Notes: generated from the letters alone by a model not told the origin. 64,000 bases of DNA from Streptomyces canus (GCF_041435015.1 NZ_CP107989.1:3162001-3226000); one strand, 5' to 3'; shown: positions 1-8,593, counted from the stretch's first letter. Numbers and translations are program-made.

Positions 1-280
1 TGACGCCATTGCTGGAGACGTAGGGGTCGTAGTCCTGGAAGGCGACGACGTTGCCCAGCAGCGGGACGTAGTTGAAGAGCAGGAGCAGGAGGATGACGGG
101 CAGCGTCATCAGGATGAGCGTACGGTCGCGGCGCAGCCGGACCCGGAAGGGGACCTTGCCCGCCTTGCCCGCCTTGCGCGGCACCCGCGCCTCCGCCGCG
201 GCGGCGACCGCGGCCGTCGGTTCCTCGACGGCCGCGGGGGGACGAGTCCCGTCAGGCCTGCTCCCGGCCGTGATGGACAT
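1..280 (-). CDS. Sugar ABC transporter permease, LplB-like (partial, N-terminus)
   Basis: Only the first 93 codons are in the window; the gene runs off the left edge. The ATG at 280 overlaps the stop of the upstream solute-binding protein in an ATGA junction, so the two are translationally coupled. About 57 basic and alanine-rich cytoplasmic residues precede a first membrane segment (roughly residues 58-78) that continues into NYVPLLGNVVAFQDYDPY, a signature of LplB/YtcP-type polysaccharide or oligosaccharide permeases. It would form the membrane channel of a CUT1 importer with a second permease expected just outside the window. The substrate cannot be read from this fragment; the neighbouring GH3 enzyme suggests a beta-linked oligosaccharide. 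Confidence 0.85.
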   Translation of the reverse strand, partial: MSITAGSRPDGTRPPAAVEEPTAAVAAAAEARVPRKAGKAGKVPFRVRLRRDRTLILMTLPVILLLLLFNYVPLLGNVVAFQDYDPYVSSNGV

Positions 281-1968
281 CAGTTGGCGCTGCCGTTCTT
301 GTCGATGAGCTGCTTGTACCAGTCGCGCAGCTTGTCGCCGCCGGAGGACTTCCACGTGGAGATGGCGGCCTGCACATCGGACAGCTTGCGGTTGCCGCGC
401 ACGTAGTCGATCTCCAGCTGCTCGAACTGGCTGGAGAGGTTGGCCCAGCGGGTCGGCTCGACGATGTTCATGCCGAAGGTGGACGTCTTCTTCATGAAGG
501 CCCCCATCCGCTGCTGCCACTCGACCTGCTTGCGGGCGACCTCGGGGAGGTCGGGGTGGGCGTAGTAGGCGGCCGGTGCGGCCAGCATGACCCAGGCGTT
601 GAGCACCTCGGAGTTGCCCAGGTCGTTCTTGACCGGGACGCCGTCCTTGACGGTGTAGTGGGTGCCCTCGACGCCGTAGTCGACGAGCATCCGCTCCTTG
701 GTGCCGTAGGGCGCGGCCGAGAAGTTGGCTGCGGCCAGCGCGTTCTCGATCGTCGCTTTCGAGGCGCCCTTGCGGATCAGCGACCAGATGGTGGCGGGCG
801 AGGAGGCGTACAGCTTCGGGTTGCCGCCGTCCGCGCCGAAGAGGTCCATGGCGTCGATCACGAGGTCCGGGTTGGACTGGGCCTGTTCGGAGGCCTTCCC
901 GTACCAGTCGGCGATGTTGGTGTTCCAGACCAGGATCTGTCCGGCGGTGAAGCGCTGGCCCGCGTCGCCCGTGCGTGCCTTGTCGTCGGGGTGGACCACG
1001 CCCGCGTCGAACAGCTTGCGGACCCACTCCAGGGCTTCCAGGTACTCGGGCTGCTCGATGCGGTACGTCAGCTTGCCGTCGGACCCGATGTCCCAGCCGA
1101 TCGACCCGGAGCCGCGGACGCCGAAGAAGCTCCACGCCGACCAGGTCATGTCACCGCAGGCCCACACCTTGGCCTTGGAACTGGTGGCCTCCTTGGCCCA
1201 ACTGAGGAACTCGTCGGCCGACTTGGGTACCGAGTAGCCCTTCTTGTCGAAGAGGTCCTTGCGGTACAGGGGCGCGATCCAGTTCGCGGTGGCGGCGGGC
1301 ATCGGTATGCCGCGCAGCGCGCCGCCGAAGATGCCCATGCGCCAGGCGTCGGAGGGGATCGCGGCCAGGTTCGGGTACTTCTTGACCTTGTCGCCCGCCA
1401 GGTAGGGGCCGAGGTCCATGAACTTCGCGGTGACCGCGTTCGCGATCTTGCCGACCAGTTCCCAGCTCGGCACGACCACCATGTCGGGAATGGAGCTGGA
1501 GGCCAGGACGGCGCCCAGCTTCTGGCCATAGGTGTTGCCGTCCTGGTTCTGCCAGGTGACCTTCGTGCCCGCCGCCGCGTCCAGCGCCGTGTAGTAGGCG
1601 CAGCCGGCCTTCGGCGGGGAGCCCCAGAACGGGGACATGACCTTGAAGGGGGCGCCGGTGCCGAGCTTCTCCGGGACCGAGGCCTTGAGGGCCGCGAGGT
1701 CGACCTTGCCGGTGTAGCCGGCGGCCGAGCCGTTCTTGGACGGCAGGTCCGGGTTCGCGACCGTGCTGGCGACGAACGCCGGGAGCAGCTTGTCCGCGGC
1801 CTTGCCCGACGTGGTCCCTTCGCGCTCGCCGCTGTCCGAGCCGCCACAGGCGGCAAGCAGCGGCATCCCGCCCGCCACCGCTGCGGTGGCGACCGCGGTG
1901 GAGGCGAGGAAGCTTCTCCGGCTCGGCCCGGAAGGACCGGAGGAGGGGGCAGCGGCGTTCGGCGTCAT
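280..1968 (-). CDS. Extracellular sugar-binding lipoprotein, LplA-like
   Basis: A 562-residue solute-binding protein. The N-terminus shows a twin-arginine motif (SRRSFLAST), a hydrophobic stretch, and a lipobox ending LAAC with Cys about residue 41, so it is probably a Tat-exported lipoprotein. Length and the aromatic-rich mature part fit the LplA family of CUT1 binding proteins, which are longer than MalE-type ones (about 420 residues). AAGGG lies eight bases before the ATG at 1968. It is the first gene of a leftward operon with the LplB-like permease, and a perfect LacI-type palindrome 117 bp upstream suggests induction by the imported sugar. The ligand is not identifiable from sequence alone. 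Confidence 0.88.
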   Translation of the reverse strand: MTPNAAAPSSGPSGPSRRSFLASTAVATAAVAGGMPLLAACGGSDSGEREGTTSGKAADKLLPAFVASTVANPDLPSKNGSAAGYTGKVDLAALKASVPEKLGTGAPFKVMSPFWGSPPKAGCAYYTALDAAAGTKVTWQNQDGNTYGQKLGAVLASSSIPDMVVVPSWELVGKIANAVTAKFMDLGPYLAGDKVKKYPNLAAIPSDAWRMGIFGGALRGIPMPAATANWIAPLYRKDLFDKKGYSVPKSADEFLSWAKEATSSKAKVWACGDMTWSAWSFFGVRGSGSIGWDIGSDGKLTYRIEQPEYLEALEWVRKLFDAGVVHPDDKARTGDAGQRFTAGQILVWNTNIADWYGKASEQAQSNPDLVIDAMDLFGADGGNPKLYASSPATIWSLIRKGASKATIENALAAANFSAAPYGTKERMLVDYGVEGTHYTVKDGVPVKNDLGNSEVLNAWVMLAAPAAYYAHPDLPEVARKQVEWQQRMGAFMKKTSTFGMNIVEPTRWANLSSQFEQLEIDYVRGNRKLSDVQAAISTWKSSGGDKLRDWYKQLIDKNGSAN

Positions 1969-2084
1969 TGCGTCAACCCTTCATGGCGCACCAGGACACC
2001 CGGCGGTGGAGCCGTCGGCTGCGGTGTCTTGAGTGGAACTGGCTGAGCTGAAGCGATGCTTCGACAGTGCGACGGAATCCGTAG

Positions 2085-2098
2085 TCGAAGCGCTTCGA
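2085..2098. promoter_or_regulatory. LacI-family operator, ABC-operon side
   Basis: TCGAAGCGCTTCGA is a perfect 14-bp palindrome with the central CG step typical of LacI/GalR-family operators in actinomycetes. It lies 117 bp before the start of the solute-binding protein and is repeated exactly at 2245-2258. Confidence 0.8.
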
Positions 2099-2215
2099 TG
2101 TTGCTGTGAGGTTAAGTGAACGCCCAGGGGTGCACAAGGGTCGATCCCAAGATTCCTCCGAGGCATAAGGGGTGACCTTTTCTTATGCACCGCTTGAAGT
2201 GACGGTGTGGATCCC

Positions 2216-2245
2216 TTGACACCCACCCCGATGTCGAATGAGCAT
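2216..2245 (+). promoter_or_regulatory. Predicted GH3 promoter
   Basis: TTGACA (2216-2221), 18 bp, then GAGCAT (2240-2245) as a plausible -10. Transcription would begin near 2252, inside the second operator, so repressor binding would block initiation. This also argues that the in-frame ATG at 2238 is not the translation start. Confidence 0.55.
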
Positions 2246-2258
2246 CGAAGCGCTTCGA
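2245..2258. promoter_or_regulatory. LacI-family operator, GH3 side
   Basis: Second exact copy of TCGAAGCGCTTCGA. It immediately follows the predicted -10 and precedes the GTG start at 2295 by 36 bp, the classic position for a repressor that blocks initiation. Confidence 0.8.
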
Positions 2259-2294
2259 AAGCATCGAACCGATCCATCGCAGGGGGATCCCCAC

Positions 2295-5132
2295 GTGACC
2301 GCACACCCGCCGCACACACCACCGTTTCGCGATCCGCATCTGCCGTTCGCGAAGCGCATCGACGATCTGCTGTCGCGGCTGACCCTCGACGAGAAGACCG
2401 GATTCCTGCACCAGTTCGCCCCTGCCGTCGAGCGGCTGGGCATCTCCGCGTTCCGTACCGGCCAGGAGGCGCTGCACGGCGTCGCGTGGATGGGACCCGC
2501 GACGGTGTTCCCGCAGGCGGTGGGCCTCGGCGCGACCTGGAACACCGATCTCGTACGCCGGATCGGCGAGGCGGTGTCCAAGGAGGTCCGGGCGATGCGC
2601 GCCCGCGACGACAGGGTCGGCCTCAACATCTGGGCACCGACGGTCAATCTGCTCCGGCACCCGCTGTGGGGCCGTAACGAGGAGGGCTACTCGGAGGACC
2701 CGAAGCTCACCTCGGCCATCGCCACCGCCTACACCCACGGGCTGCGCGGCGAGCACCCCACGTACTGGCGCACCGCCCCGGTGCTCAAGCACTGGCTCGC
2801 CCACAACAACGAGACGGACCGCGCCACTTCGTCGAGCTCGGTGCGTCCGCGCGTGCTGCACGAGTACGATCTGCGCGCCTTCCGCGAGACGGTCGAGGCG
2901 GGCGCGGTGGCCGGGGTGATGCCCGCGTATAACCTGGTCAACGGCCGCCCCAACCACGTCTCGCCCTATCTGCGCGAGCACTTGCGCGCCTGGACCGACG
3001 AGGAGCTGCTGGTCTGCTCGGACGCGGGCGCGCCCTCCAACCTGGTCGACCACGAGCACTACTTCGACACCCACGAGGAGGCCACCGCGGCCTCCCTGCG
3101 GGCGGGCGTCGACAGCTTCACCGACCACGGCACGGACAGCTCGCAGATGGTCGGCCGGATCCGGAAGGCCTACGAGCAGGGCCTGTTGACCGAGGCCGAC
3201 ATCGACGCCGCGGTCCGCCGGCAGCTCTCGGTCCGCTTCCGGCTCGGCGAGTTCGACCCGCGCTACGACCCGCACGCCGACGTCAAGGACTTCGACACCC
3301 CGGCACACCGCGCGCTCGCCCAGGAGGCCGCCGAGCAGGCGATCGTGCTGCTCAGGAACGACGGCGTGCTCCCGCTCGCCCCCGGCACCCGGCTCGCCGT
3401 GGTCGGCCTGCTCGCCGACGAGTGCAAGCTCGACTGGTACAGCGGCACGCTCATCCACCGCTCCACCCCGCTGGAGGGGCTGTACGAGCGGTTCGGCGCC
3501 GAGCGGGTGGAGTTCGCGGAGGGGGTGGACCGGGTCCTCCTGAAGACCTCCGCCGGGACGTTTCTGCATGTCCTGGCCTCCGGCGACGGCGAGGACGAGG
3601 TGCGCGGCGCCGAGGGCGCCCTGGACCCGGCGCTGCTCGCGGGCCGCACGGACCTGCCCCCGCTGACGACCGACGCGACCGGCACCGAGTTCGCGCTGGT
3701 CGACTGGGACGAGGGCGTCCTCACGCTCCGCGCCCCCGACGGCCGCTATCTCTCCGTCGCCGAGGACGGCTACCTGCGCGCCTCCGCCGACCAGCCGGGG
3801 GGCTGGGTCGTCCAGGAGACCTTCCGCCTGGAACCGCACGCGAACGGTCACCTCCTCAGGCACATCGGCACGGGCCGCCACGTCACTGTCGCCGCGGACG
3901 GAGTGAAGGTTGCCGACGAGAACGCGGAAACTTTTGAGCTGATCATCGCCGAACGCGGCGAGGACGCAGTGACCCGCGTCACGTCCGAGGCGGACGTGGT
4001 CCTGGTCGTCGCGGGCAACGACCCGCACATCAACGGCCGTGAGACCGAGGACCGGGCGTCCCTGCGGCTTCCCGCCCACCAGGAGCGCCTGCTGCGGGCG
4101 GCGCGCGCCGCCCACCCCCGCACGGTCCTGGCCCTGGTCTCGGCCTACCCCTACGCGGTCGACACGTCCGACCTGGCCGCGGCGCTCTGGACGGCCCACG
4201 GCGGCCAGGCGGCCGGCACCGCCCTGGCCCGCGTCCTGGCCGGGGACGTCTCTCCCGCGGGCCGCCTCCCCCAGACCTGGTACGAGAACGACGCCGACCT
4301 CCCCGGCCTCCTCGACTACGACGTCATCGGCAGCCGCCAGACGTACCTGTACTTCGAGGGCACGCCCCTGTTCCCGTTCGGCCACGGGCTGTCGTACACG
4401 TCCTTCTCGTACGGCGACCTCACGTCCCGCGTGGCCGAAGGGGCGCTGCATGTCTCGTTCGCGATCACGAACACCGGTGACGTCACCGCCGACGAGGTCG
4501 CCCAGCTCTACACCCGCGCGGTGGACCCGGCACTCCCCCGCCCGCGCCGCGAACTCGTGGCCCACCGGCGGGTGACGCTCGCCCCGGGCGCCCGGGAGGA
4601 GCTGTCCTTCGAAGTCCCCTTGCGCGCCTTCGAGTTCTGGGACGTGGCGCAGGGCCGCTCGCGCCTGGAGCCGGGCCCGTACGAGCTGCTGGCCGGTGCC
4701 TCCAGCGAGGACATCCGGCTGCGGACGACGGTGCTGCTCGACGGCGAGCCCGGCGCGCCGCGCCCCGTGCTCCAACGGGGCCTGGAGGGTGTGGACTTCG
4801 ACGAGCAGAGCGGCGTCGAGATCGTCGACCGGACGAGGACGGCCGGCGACGCGGTGACGGCGGCCGAGGGGCGTACCGGCGAACTGGTCTACCGGGACTG
4901 CGACTTCGGGGACGGTGTCTCCGGTGTCACCATGACGGTGTCCGGCGAGGGCGCGGTCGAACTGTCGCTGGACGGGGGCACGGTGCTCGCCGCCGTGCAG
5001 GTGGAGGAATCCGACTCCGGACCGTACGACTACACCACTCTCGGCGCCGAGATCGTCGCCGAGGGCGTGCACGACGTGCATCTCAGGCTGCGCGGCCCGC
5101 TGCGGCTCGCGCACGTCGGCTTCTCCGGTTGA
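2295..5132 (+). CDS. Glycoside hydrolase family 3 beta-glycosidase (beta-glucosidase or beta-xylosidase)
   Basis: 945 residues from GTG at 2295, preceded by AGGGGG at 8-bp spacing; the in-frame ATG at 2238 would place promoter and operator inside the coding region. The N-terminal GH3 barrel shows the substrate-binding KH pair near 165-166 and the nucleophile region LLVCSDAG with Asp near 243. The C-terminal alpha/beta sandwich carries NGRETEDR and the HGLSYTSFSYG turn leading into a fibronectin-III-like domain. Between the two halves of the sandwich domain (about 415-560) is an inserted beta-rich segment with LRAPDGRYLSV and HIGTGRHVTV, resembling a fascin/ricin-like trefoil where many GH3 enzymes have PA14. 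The last 120 residues look like a CBM6-type module. No signal peptide, so it probably hydrolyses imported oligosaccharides in the cytoplasm. Confidence 0.9.
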   Translation: MTAHPPHTPPFRDPHLPFAKRIDDLLSRLTLDEKTGFLHQFAPAVERLGISAFRTGQEALHGVAWMGPATVFPQAVGLGATWNTDLVRRIGEAVSKEVRAMRARDDRVGLNIWAPTVNLLRHPLWGRNEEGYSEDPKLTSAIATAYTHGLRGEHPTYWRTAPVLKHWLAHNNETDRATSSSSVRPRVLHEYDLRAFRETVEAGAVAGVMPAYNLVNGRPNHVSPYLREHLRAWTDEELLVCSDAGAPSNLVDHEHYFDTHEEATAASLRAGVDSFTDHGTDSSQMVGRIRKAYEQGLLTEADIDAAVRRQLSVRFRLGEFDPRYDPHADVKDFDTPAHRALAQEAAEQAIVLLRNDGVLPLAPGTRLAVVGLLADECKLDWYSGTLIHRSTPLEGLYERFGAERVEFAEGVDRVLLKTSAGTFLHVLASGDGEDEVRGAEGALDPALLAGRTDLPPLTTDATGTEFALVDWDEGVLTLRAPDGRYLSVAEDGYLRASADQPGGWVVQETFRLEPHANGHLLRHIGTGRHVTVAADGVKVADENAETFELIIAERGEDAVTRVTSEADVVLVVAGNDPHINGRETEDRASLRLPAHQERLLRAARAAHPRTVLALVSAYPYAVDTSDLAAALWTAHGGQAAGTALARVLAGDVSPAGRLPQTWYENDADLPGLLDYDVIGSRQTYLYFEGTPLFPFGHGLSYTSFSYGDLTSRVAEGALHVSFAITNTGDVTADEVAQLYTRAVDPALPRPRRELVAHRRVTLAPGAREELSFEVPLRAFEFWDVAQGRSRLEPGPYELLAGASSEDIRLRTTVLLDGEPGAPRPVLQRGLEGVDFDEQSGVEIVDRTRTAGDAVTAAEGRTGELVYRDCDFGDGVSGVTMTVSGEGAVELSLDGGTVLAAVQVEESDSGPYDYTTLGAEIVAEGVHDVHLRLRGPLRLAHVGFSG

Positions 5133-5155
5133 GGGTCCGGAGCGGCTGACGACAA

Positions 5156-5197
5156 GAAGAGGCCCGGCACCGGAAGGCATCGGTGCCGGGCCTCTTC
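5156..5197 (+). terminator. Strong intrinsic hairpin after GH3
   Basis: A 17-bp perfect stem (left arm 5156-5172, right arm 5181-5197, core GGCCCGGCACCG) with an 8-base loop, starting 23 bp after the GH3 stop. There is no long T run, as is usual for Streptomyces. It separates the convergent GH3 and aldehyde dehydrogenase genes. Confidence 0.85.
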
Positions 5198-5209
5198 GAG
5201 AACCCTATA

Positions 5210-5224
5210 TGGAAATGGTTCCCA
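5210..5224. promoter_or_regulatory. Zur-box-like sequence, orphan
   Basis: TGGAAATGGTTCCCA resembles the actinobacterial zinc-repressor box (about TGAAAATGATTTTCA): conserved TG and CA ends and an AATGGTT core. It sits between two convergent genes, with no downstream gene for it to control. Resemblance only; a chance match or a relic is possible. Confidence 0.35.
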
Positions 5225-5228
5225 TTAG

Positions 5229-5298
5229 CTAGAGAGCTTTGGCCAGAGAGCTTTGGCCAAAGGGCTTTGGCTAGAGGGCTTTGGCTAGAGGGCGAGCC
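5229..5298. repeat. Four-copy 14-bp tandem repeat running into the aldehyde dehydrogenase stop
   Basis: Four consecutive 14-bp units (5229, 5243, 5257, 5271) of the form CTAGAGAGCTTTGG with one to four changes, and a fifth partial unit at 5285 that shares CTAGAGGGC. The CTA of the fifth unit is the TAG stop codon of the leftward aldehyde dehydrogenase. Its composition is unlike the surrounding GC-rich DNA. Confidence 0.9.
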
Positions 5299-6730
5299 CC
5301 GTCAGCACCAGCACCCGCTCGTACGTGTAGTCCTCCATCGCGAACTTCACGCCCTCGCGGCCCACACCGGACTGCTTGACGCCGCCGTACGGCATCTGGT
5401 CGGCGCGGTAGGAGGGCACGTCACCGACGACCACGCCGCCGACCTCCAGCGCCCGGTGGGCGCGGAAGGCGGCCTGCAGGTCGTGGGTGAACACGCCTGC
5501 CTGGAGCCCGTACTTGGAGGAGTTGACGGCGGCGAACGCCGCGGCCTCGCCGTCGGCCTTCTGCACGGTGAGGACGGGGCCGAAGACCTCCTCGCAGGAG
5601 ATCGTCGTGTCGGCCGGGACGTCGGTCAGGACGGTCGGCGCGTAGGAGGCGCCGTCGCGGTCGCCGCCGGTGAGCAGGGTGGCACCCGCCTCGACGGCCT
5701 CCTTCACCCACGCCTCGACGCGTACCGCCGCGTCCTCGCTGACCAGCGGGCCGACGTCGGTCCTGTCGTCGCCCGGGTCACCGGTGACCTGGGCCTCGAC
5801 GGCGGCGACGATCCGCGGGAGCAGCCGGTCGTACACCGACGCGTCGGCGATCACCCGCTGCACCGAGATGCAGGACTGGCCGCCCTGGTAGTTGGAGAAG
5901 GTCGCGATGCGGGTCGCGGCCCAGTCGAGGTCCTCGTCGCTCGCGTAGTCGCCGAGGACGACCGCCGCGCCGTTGCCGCCGAGCTCCAGGGTGCAGTGCT
6001 TGCGCGGCACCGAGTCCATGATCGCGTAACCGACCTTCTCGGAACCGGTGAAGGAGATCACGGGCAGCCGCTCGTCCTGGACGAGGGCGGGCATCCGGTC
6101 GTTCGGGACGGGCAGGATGCTCCAGGAACCGGCGGGCAGCTCGGTCTCGGCGAGGAGGTCGCCGATGATCAGCCCGGAGAGCGGGGTGGCCGGGGCCGGC
6201 TTCAGGATGATCGGGGCGCCGGCCGCGATCGCCGGGGCGATCTTGTGGGCGCAGAGGTTGAGCGGGAAGTTGAAGGGCGCGATACCGAGCACGACACCCT
6301 TCGGGAAGCGCCGGGTCAGCGCGAGGCGGCCCTGACCGCCCAGGTCGGTGTCGAGGCGCTGAGCCTCACCGCCGTTGAACCGCCGGGCCTCCTCCGCGGC
6401 GAACCGGAACACCGAGACGGCACGGCCGACCTCCCCCCGGGCCCACTTGATCGGCTTGCCGTTCTCGGCGGAGATCAGCTGCGCGATCTCCTCGGTGCGT
6501 TCGACGAGCCTGCGGCTGACGTGGTCGAGGGCGGCGGCGCGGACGTGGGCGGGGGTGGCGGCGAACTCGTCCCGTACGGCGTACGCGGCGGCCACGGCCT
6601 CCTCGATCTGCGCGTCGTCGGGCACGGCGACCCTGCCCACGAGCCGGCCGTCCCACGGGGAGGTGACGTCGAAGGTGTCCTCGCCGGTGACCCGGCGGCC
6701 GGCGAGCCAGAAGGCGTGGGTGGAAGTCAT
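5285..6730 (-). CDS. NAD(P)-dependent aldehyde dehydrogenase
   Basis: 481 residues, full length for the ALDH superfamily. The catalytic Cys is in GGQSCISV (about Cys287), the general-base Glu in TLELGGNG (about Glu249), and the FNFPLN and SFTGS nucleotide-site motifs are present. The start at 6730 follows GGAG closely; the open frame continues upstream but loses similarity. The GGNG in place of GGKAP and the overall shape are closer to the lactaldehyde/non-phosphorylating GAPDH branch than to the betaine-aldehyde branch seen in the two other ALDH genes here. It is downstream of a PucR regulator and near gabT, so succinate semialdehyde or another amine-derived aldehyde is a reasonable but unproven substrate. 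Confidence 0.88.
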   Translation of the reverse strand: MTSTHAFWLAGRRVTGEDTFDVTSPWDGRLVGRVAVPDDAQIEEAVAAAYAVRDEFAATPAHVRAAALDHVSRRLVERTEEIAQLISAENGKPIKWARGEVGRAVSVFRFAAEEARRFNGGEAQRLDTDLGGQGRLALTRRFPKGVVLGIAPFNFPLNLCAHKIAPAIAAGAPIILKPAPATPLSGLIIGDLLAETELPAGSWSILPVPNDRMPALVQDERLPVISFTGSEKVGYAIMDSVPRKHCTLELGGNGAAVVLGDYASDEDLDWAATRIATFSNYQGGQSCISVQRVIADASVYDRLLPRIVAAVEAQVTGDPGDDRTDVGPLVSEDAAVRVEAWVKEAVEAGATLLTGGDRDGASYAPTVLTDVPADTTISCEEVFGPVLTVQKADGEAAAFAAVNSSKYGLQAGVFTHDLQAAFRAHRALEVGGVVVGDVPSYRADQMPYGGVKQSGVGREGVKFAMEDYTYERVLVLTGLAL

Positions 6731-6825
6731 GACTCCACGGTAGGGCCGGGAGGACGAGATCGAATTTGTCCGGGGTGGAGCAGTGGGCCACTCGGACACT
6801 CCGGTTCGGCGCCCCCGGGCGATGT

Positions 6826-8487
6826 CTACTCGGCCGACGTCGTCGCCTTCAACGCCAGCCACAGCTCCATCCGCACATCGGGATCGTCCAGCGACCGGCC
6901 GAGGATCTCCTCGACCCGCCGCATCCGGTACCGCAGGGTGTGCCGGTGAACGCCGAGGTCCGCGGCCGCCGCGTCCCACTGGCCGTGCCGGGAGAGCCAG
7001 GCCCGCAACGAGGCGACCAGGTCGCCCCGGCCGGTCGCGTCGTGCTCGTACAGCGGCCGCAGAAGGCCGTCCGCGAAGGCCCGTACCGCGTCGTCGGCGA
7101 GCAGCGGCAGCACCGACCCGGAGGCCAGCTGCTCGTGCTCGACGTACACCCGGCCCCGTCGCCGGGCGACCGACAGTGCCTGTTCGGCCTGCTTGTAGGC
7201 GGCCGCGGCGGCGATCGGTCCCACGGGGGCGGACACCCCGACGACCAGTTCGTCCTGGTCCCCGGCGCTCGCCTGTTCCCGTGTCCGCGCCGCCTCCAGC
7301 GCCACCGCGTACTCGCCGCACGCGGTGACGGCGGCCCCACCGTCCGCGGCCAGCACCACCAGCCGCTCCCGCTCGGGGACCACGAGCACGGCCTCGCCGG
7401 AGCGGGCCGCCGCGGACTCCACGACCTCGGTCAGCGCCTCGAGCGGATCTCCGTCCGTGTCGGCGGCCGCGGCGAGCGCGGCGGCGGACGGGACCCGGGT
7501 GGGGGCGTCGGCGGCGATCCGCACGGACGACACGGCGACCGTCTCCGCCACGATCAGCCGGAAGGGCGCGTCCAGGAGCCCGCCGTACAGATCGCCCGCG
7601 ACCGTGCGCGCGTGCTCCGGCTCGCCCGCGAGCAGCATCCGCAGCACCGCCGCCCCGATCCGCTGTTCGGCCGCCTGCAGTGAGCGGGACCGCTCGGTCG
7701 TGAGCGTCAGCAGCGCGATCGCCGAGTGCACCGCGTACCGCTCCGCCGTACCGAGCGCCGCGGCCGTCCCCACCGCCAGCGCGGACCGCGGCCGCCGCCC
7801 GGTGCCCAGGGAGTGCAGCTCCACACGGTCGTCGTTGTCGGAGGTGCCGGACCCCCCGACCACGGAGGAGGCGGGCGCGGACCGTTCCCGCAGCCGTTCC
7901 ACGTCGGCGGTGAGGCGCGCGGCACGGCGGCCGGCCCACTCCGGCGCGGTGGCGACGACGGCGCCCGAGGCGTCGTAGAGCGCCGCCCAACCGTCCACCT
8001 GGGAGGCGAGCGCGGCGAGCAGCCCCTCCGGGCCGCCGGTCAGGGCCTGCTTGGTCAGTTCGCGCTGGGCGGCGAAGCCCGCGGTGACGGACCGGTACTG
8101 GTCGGCGGCGATCGCCGCGGACACGGCCTTGCTGATCGCGAGGAAAGGAGTGCGGCGCGGCACCTCGAGCAGCGGGAGCCCCTCGTCGCGGGCCGCCTCG
8201 ACGAGGGCCCCGGGGATCTCGTCGTAGGTGACCCCGACGGCGAACCCGAGCCCCACCACCCCCGCCCCGGCCAGCCGCTTCACATACCGCCGCATCGCCT
8301 CCGGATCCTCCGCGTCCAGCTTCAGCGCGGTGATCAGCAGCAGCTCCCCGCCCTCCATGTAGGGGACGGGATCGGCCAGCTCGCTGACGTGCGCCCAGCG
8401 GACGGGGACGTCCAGCCGGTCCTCGCCCGCGCGCACGGTCAGCTTGAGCGCGGAGTGATGGACGAGCGAGGCGAGGGTGGGTGGCAT
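6826..8487 (-). CDS. PucR-family transcriptional regulator
   Basis: 553 residues. The N-terminal PucR ligand domain (about 10-125, with VSELADPVPYMEGGELLL) and the C-terminal helix-turn-helix DLGVHRHTLRYRMRRVEEIL are clear, with a GGDEF-like middle. PucR proteins activate genes for purine, GABA or amino-acid catabolism in response to a metabolite. It is transcribed leftwards 95 bp ahead of the aldehyde dehydrogenase, which is probably in its regulon and may share its transcript; gabT is on the opposite strand beyond the ATPase gene. The start ATG at 8487 fits family length. Confidence 0.9.
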   Translation of the reverse strand: MPPTLASLVHHSALKLTVRAGEDRLDVPVRWAHVSELADPVPYMEGGELLLITALKLDAEDPEAMRRYVKRLAGAGVVGLGFAVGVTYDEIPGALVEAARDEGLPLLEVPRRTPFLAISKAVSAAIAADQYRSVTAGFAAQRELTKQALTGGPEGLLAALASQVDGWAALYDASGAVVATAPEWAGRRAARLTADVERLRERSAPASSVVGGSGTSDNDDRVELHSLGTGRRPRSALAVGTAAALGTAERYAVHSAIALLTLTTERSRSLQAAEQRIGAAVLRMLLAGEPEHARTVAGDLYGGLLDAPFRLIVAETVAVSSVRIAADAPTRVPSAAALAAAADTDGDPLEALTEVVESAAARSGEAVLVVPERERLVVLAADGGAAVTACGEYAVALEAARTREQASAGDQDELVVGVSAPVGPIAAAAAYKQAEQALSVARRRGRVYVEHEQLASGSVLPLLADDAVRAFADGLLRPLYEHDATGRGDLVASLRAWLSRHGQWDAAAADLGVHRHTLRYRMRRVEEILGRSLDDPDVRMELWLALKATTSAE

Positions 8488-8593
8488 GAGGTCCGGGACC
8501 TTCGGAGAGGAGTGCGCAGAGGTGTGATCTTTTGGCCGCCGTGTATGAACGACCTGTGACGATTCTGCCTCACTGTACGGTCCTCAGCTCACG

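Larger units (their letters stand above)
1969..2294. promoter_or_regulatory. Divergent regulatory region between sugar ABC operon and GH3 gene
   Basis: 326 bp with no convincing gene. It contains two identical perfect palindromes (2085-2098 and 2245-2258), a looser inverted repeat GAAGC-GAT-GCTTC at 2050-2062, a TTGACA -35 at 2216-2221, and the GH3 ribosome site AGGGGG at 2281-2286. The layout is that of a shared promoter region controlled by one LacI-family repressor, whose gene is not in the window. Confidence 0.75.

Noticed and set aside
2050..2062. Third operator GAAGC-GAT-GCTTC
   Set aside because: The half-sites are 3 bp apart instead of abutting; it may be chance, so it is not called as an operator.
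2238..2294. ATG at 2238 as the start of the GH3 gene
   Set aside because: It would place the LacI-type operator and promoter within the coding region; GTG 2295 has a good ribosome site.
2112..5180. 1022-codon open frame on the minus strand over the GH3 gene
   Set aside because: The codons read as an arginine-, glycine- and valine-rich shadow of the GH3 gene with no domain; the plus-strand GH3 is a complete enzyme.
5229..5284. Tandem repeat as a CRISPR array
   Set aside because: Units are contiguous with no spacers and no cas genes are near.
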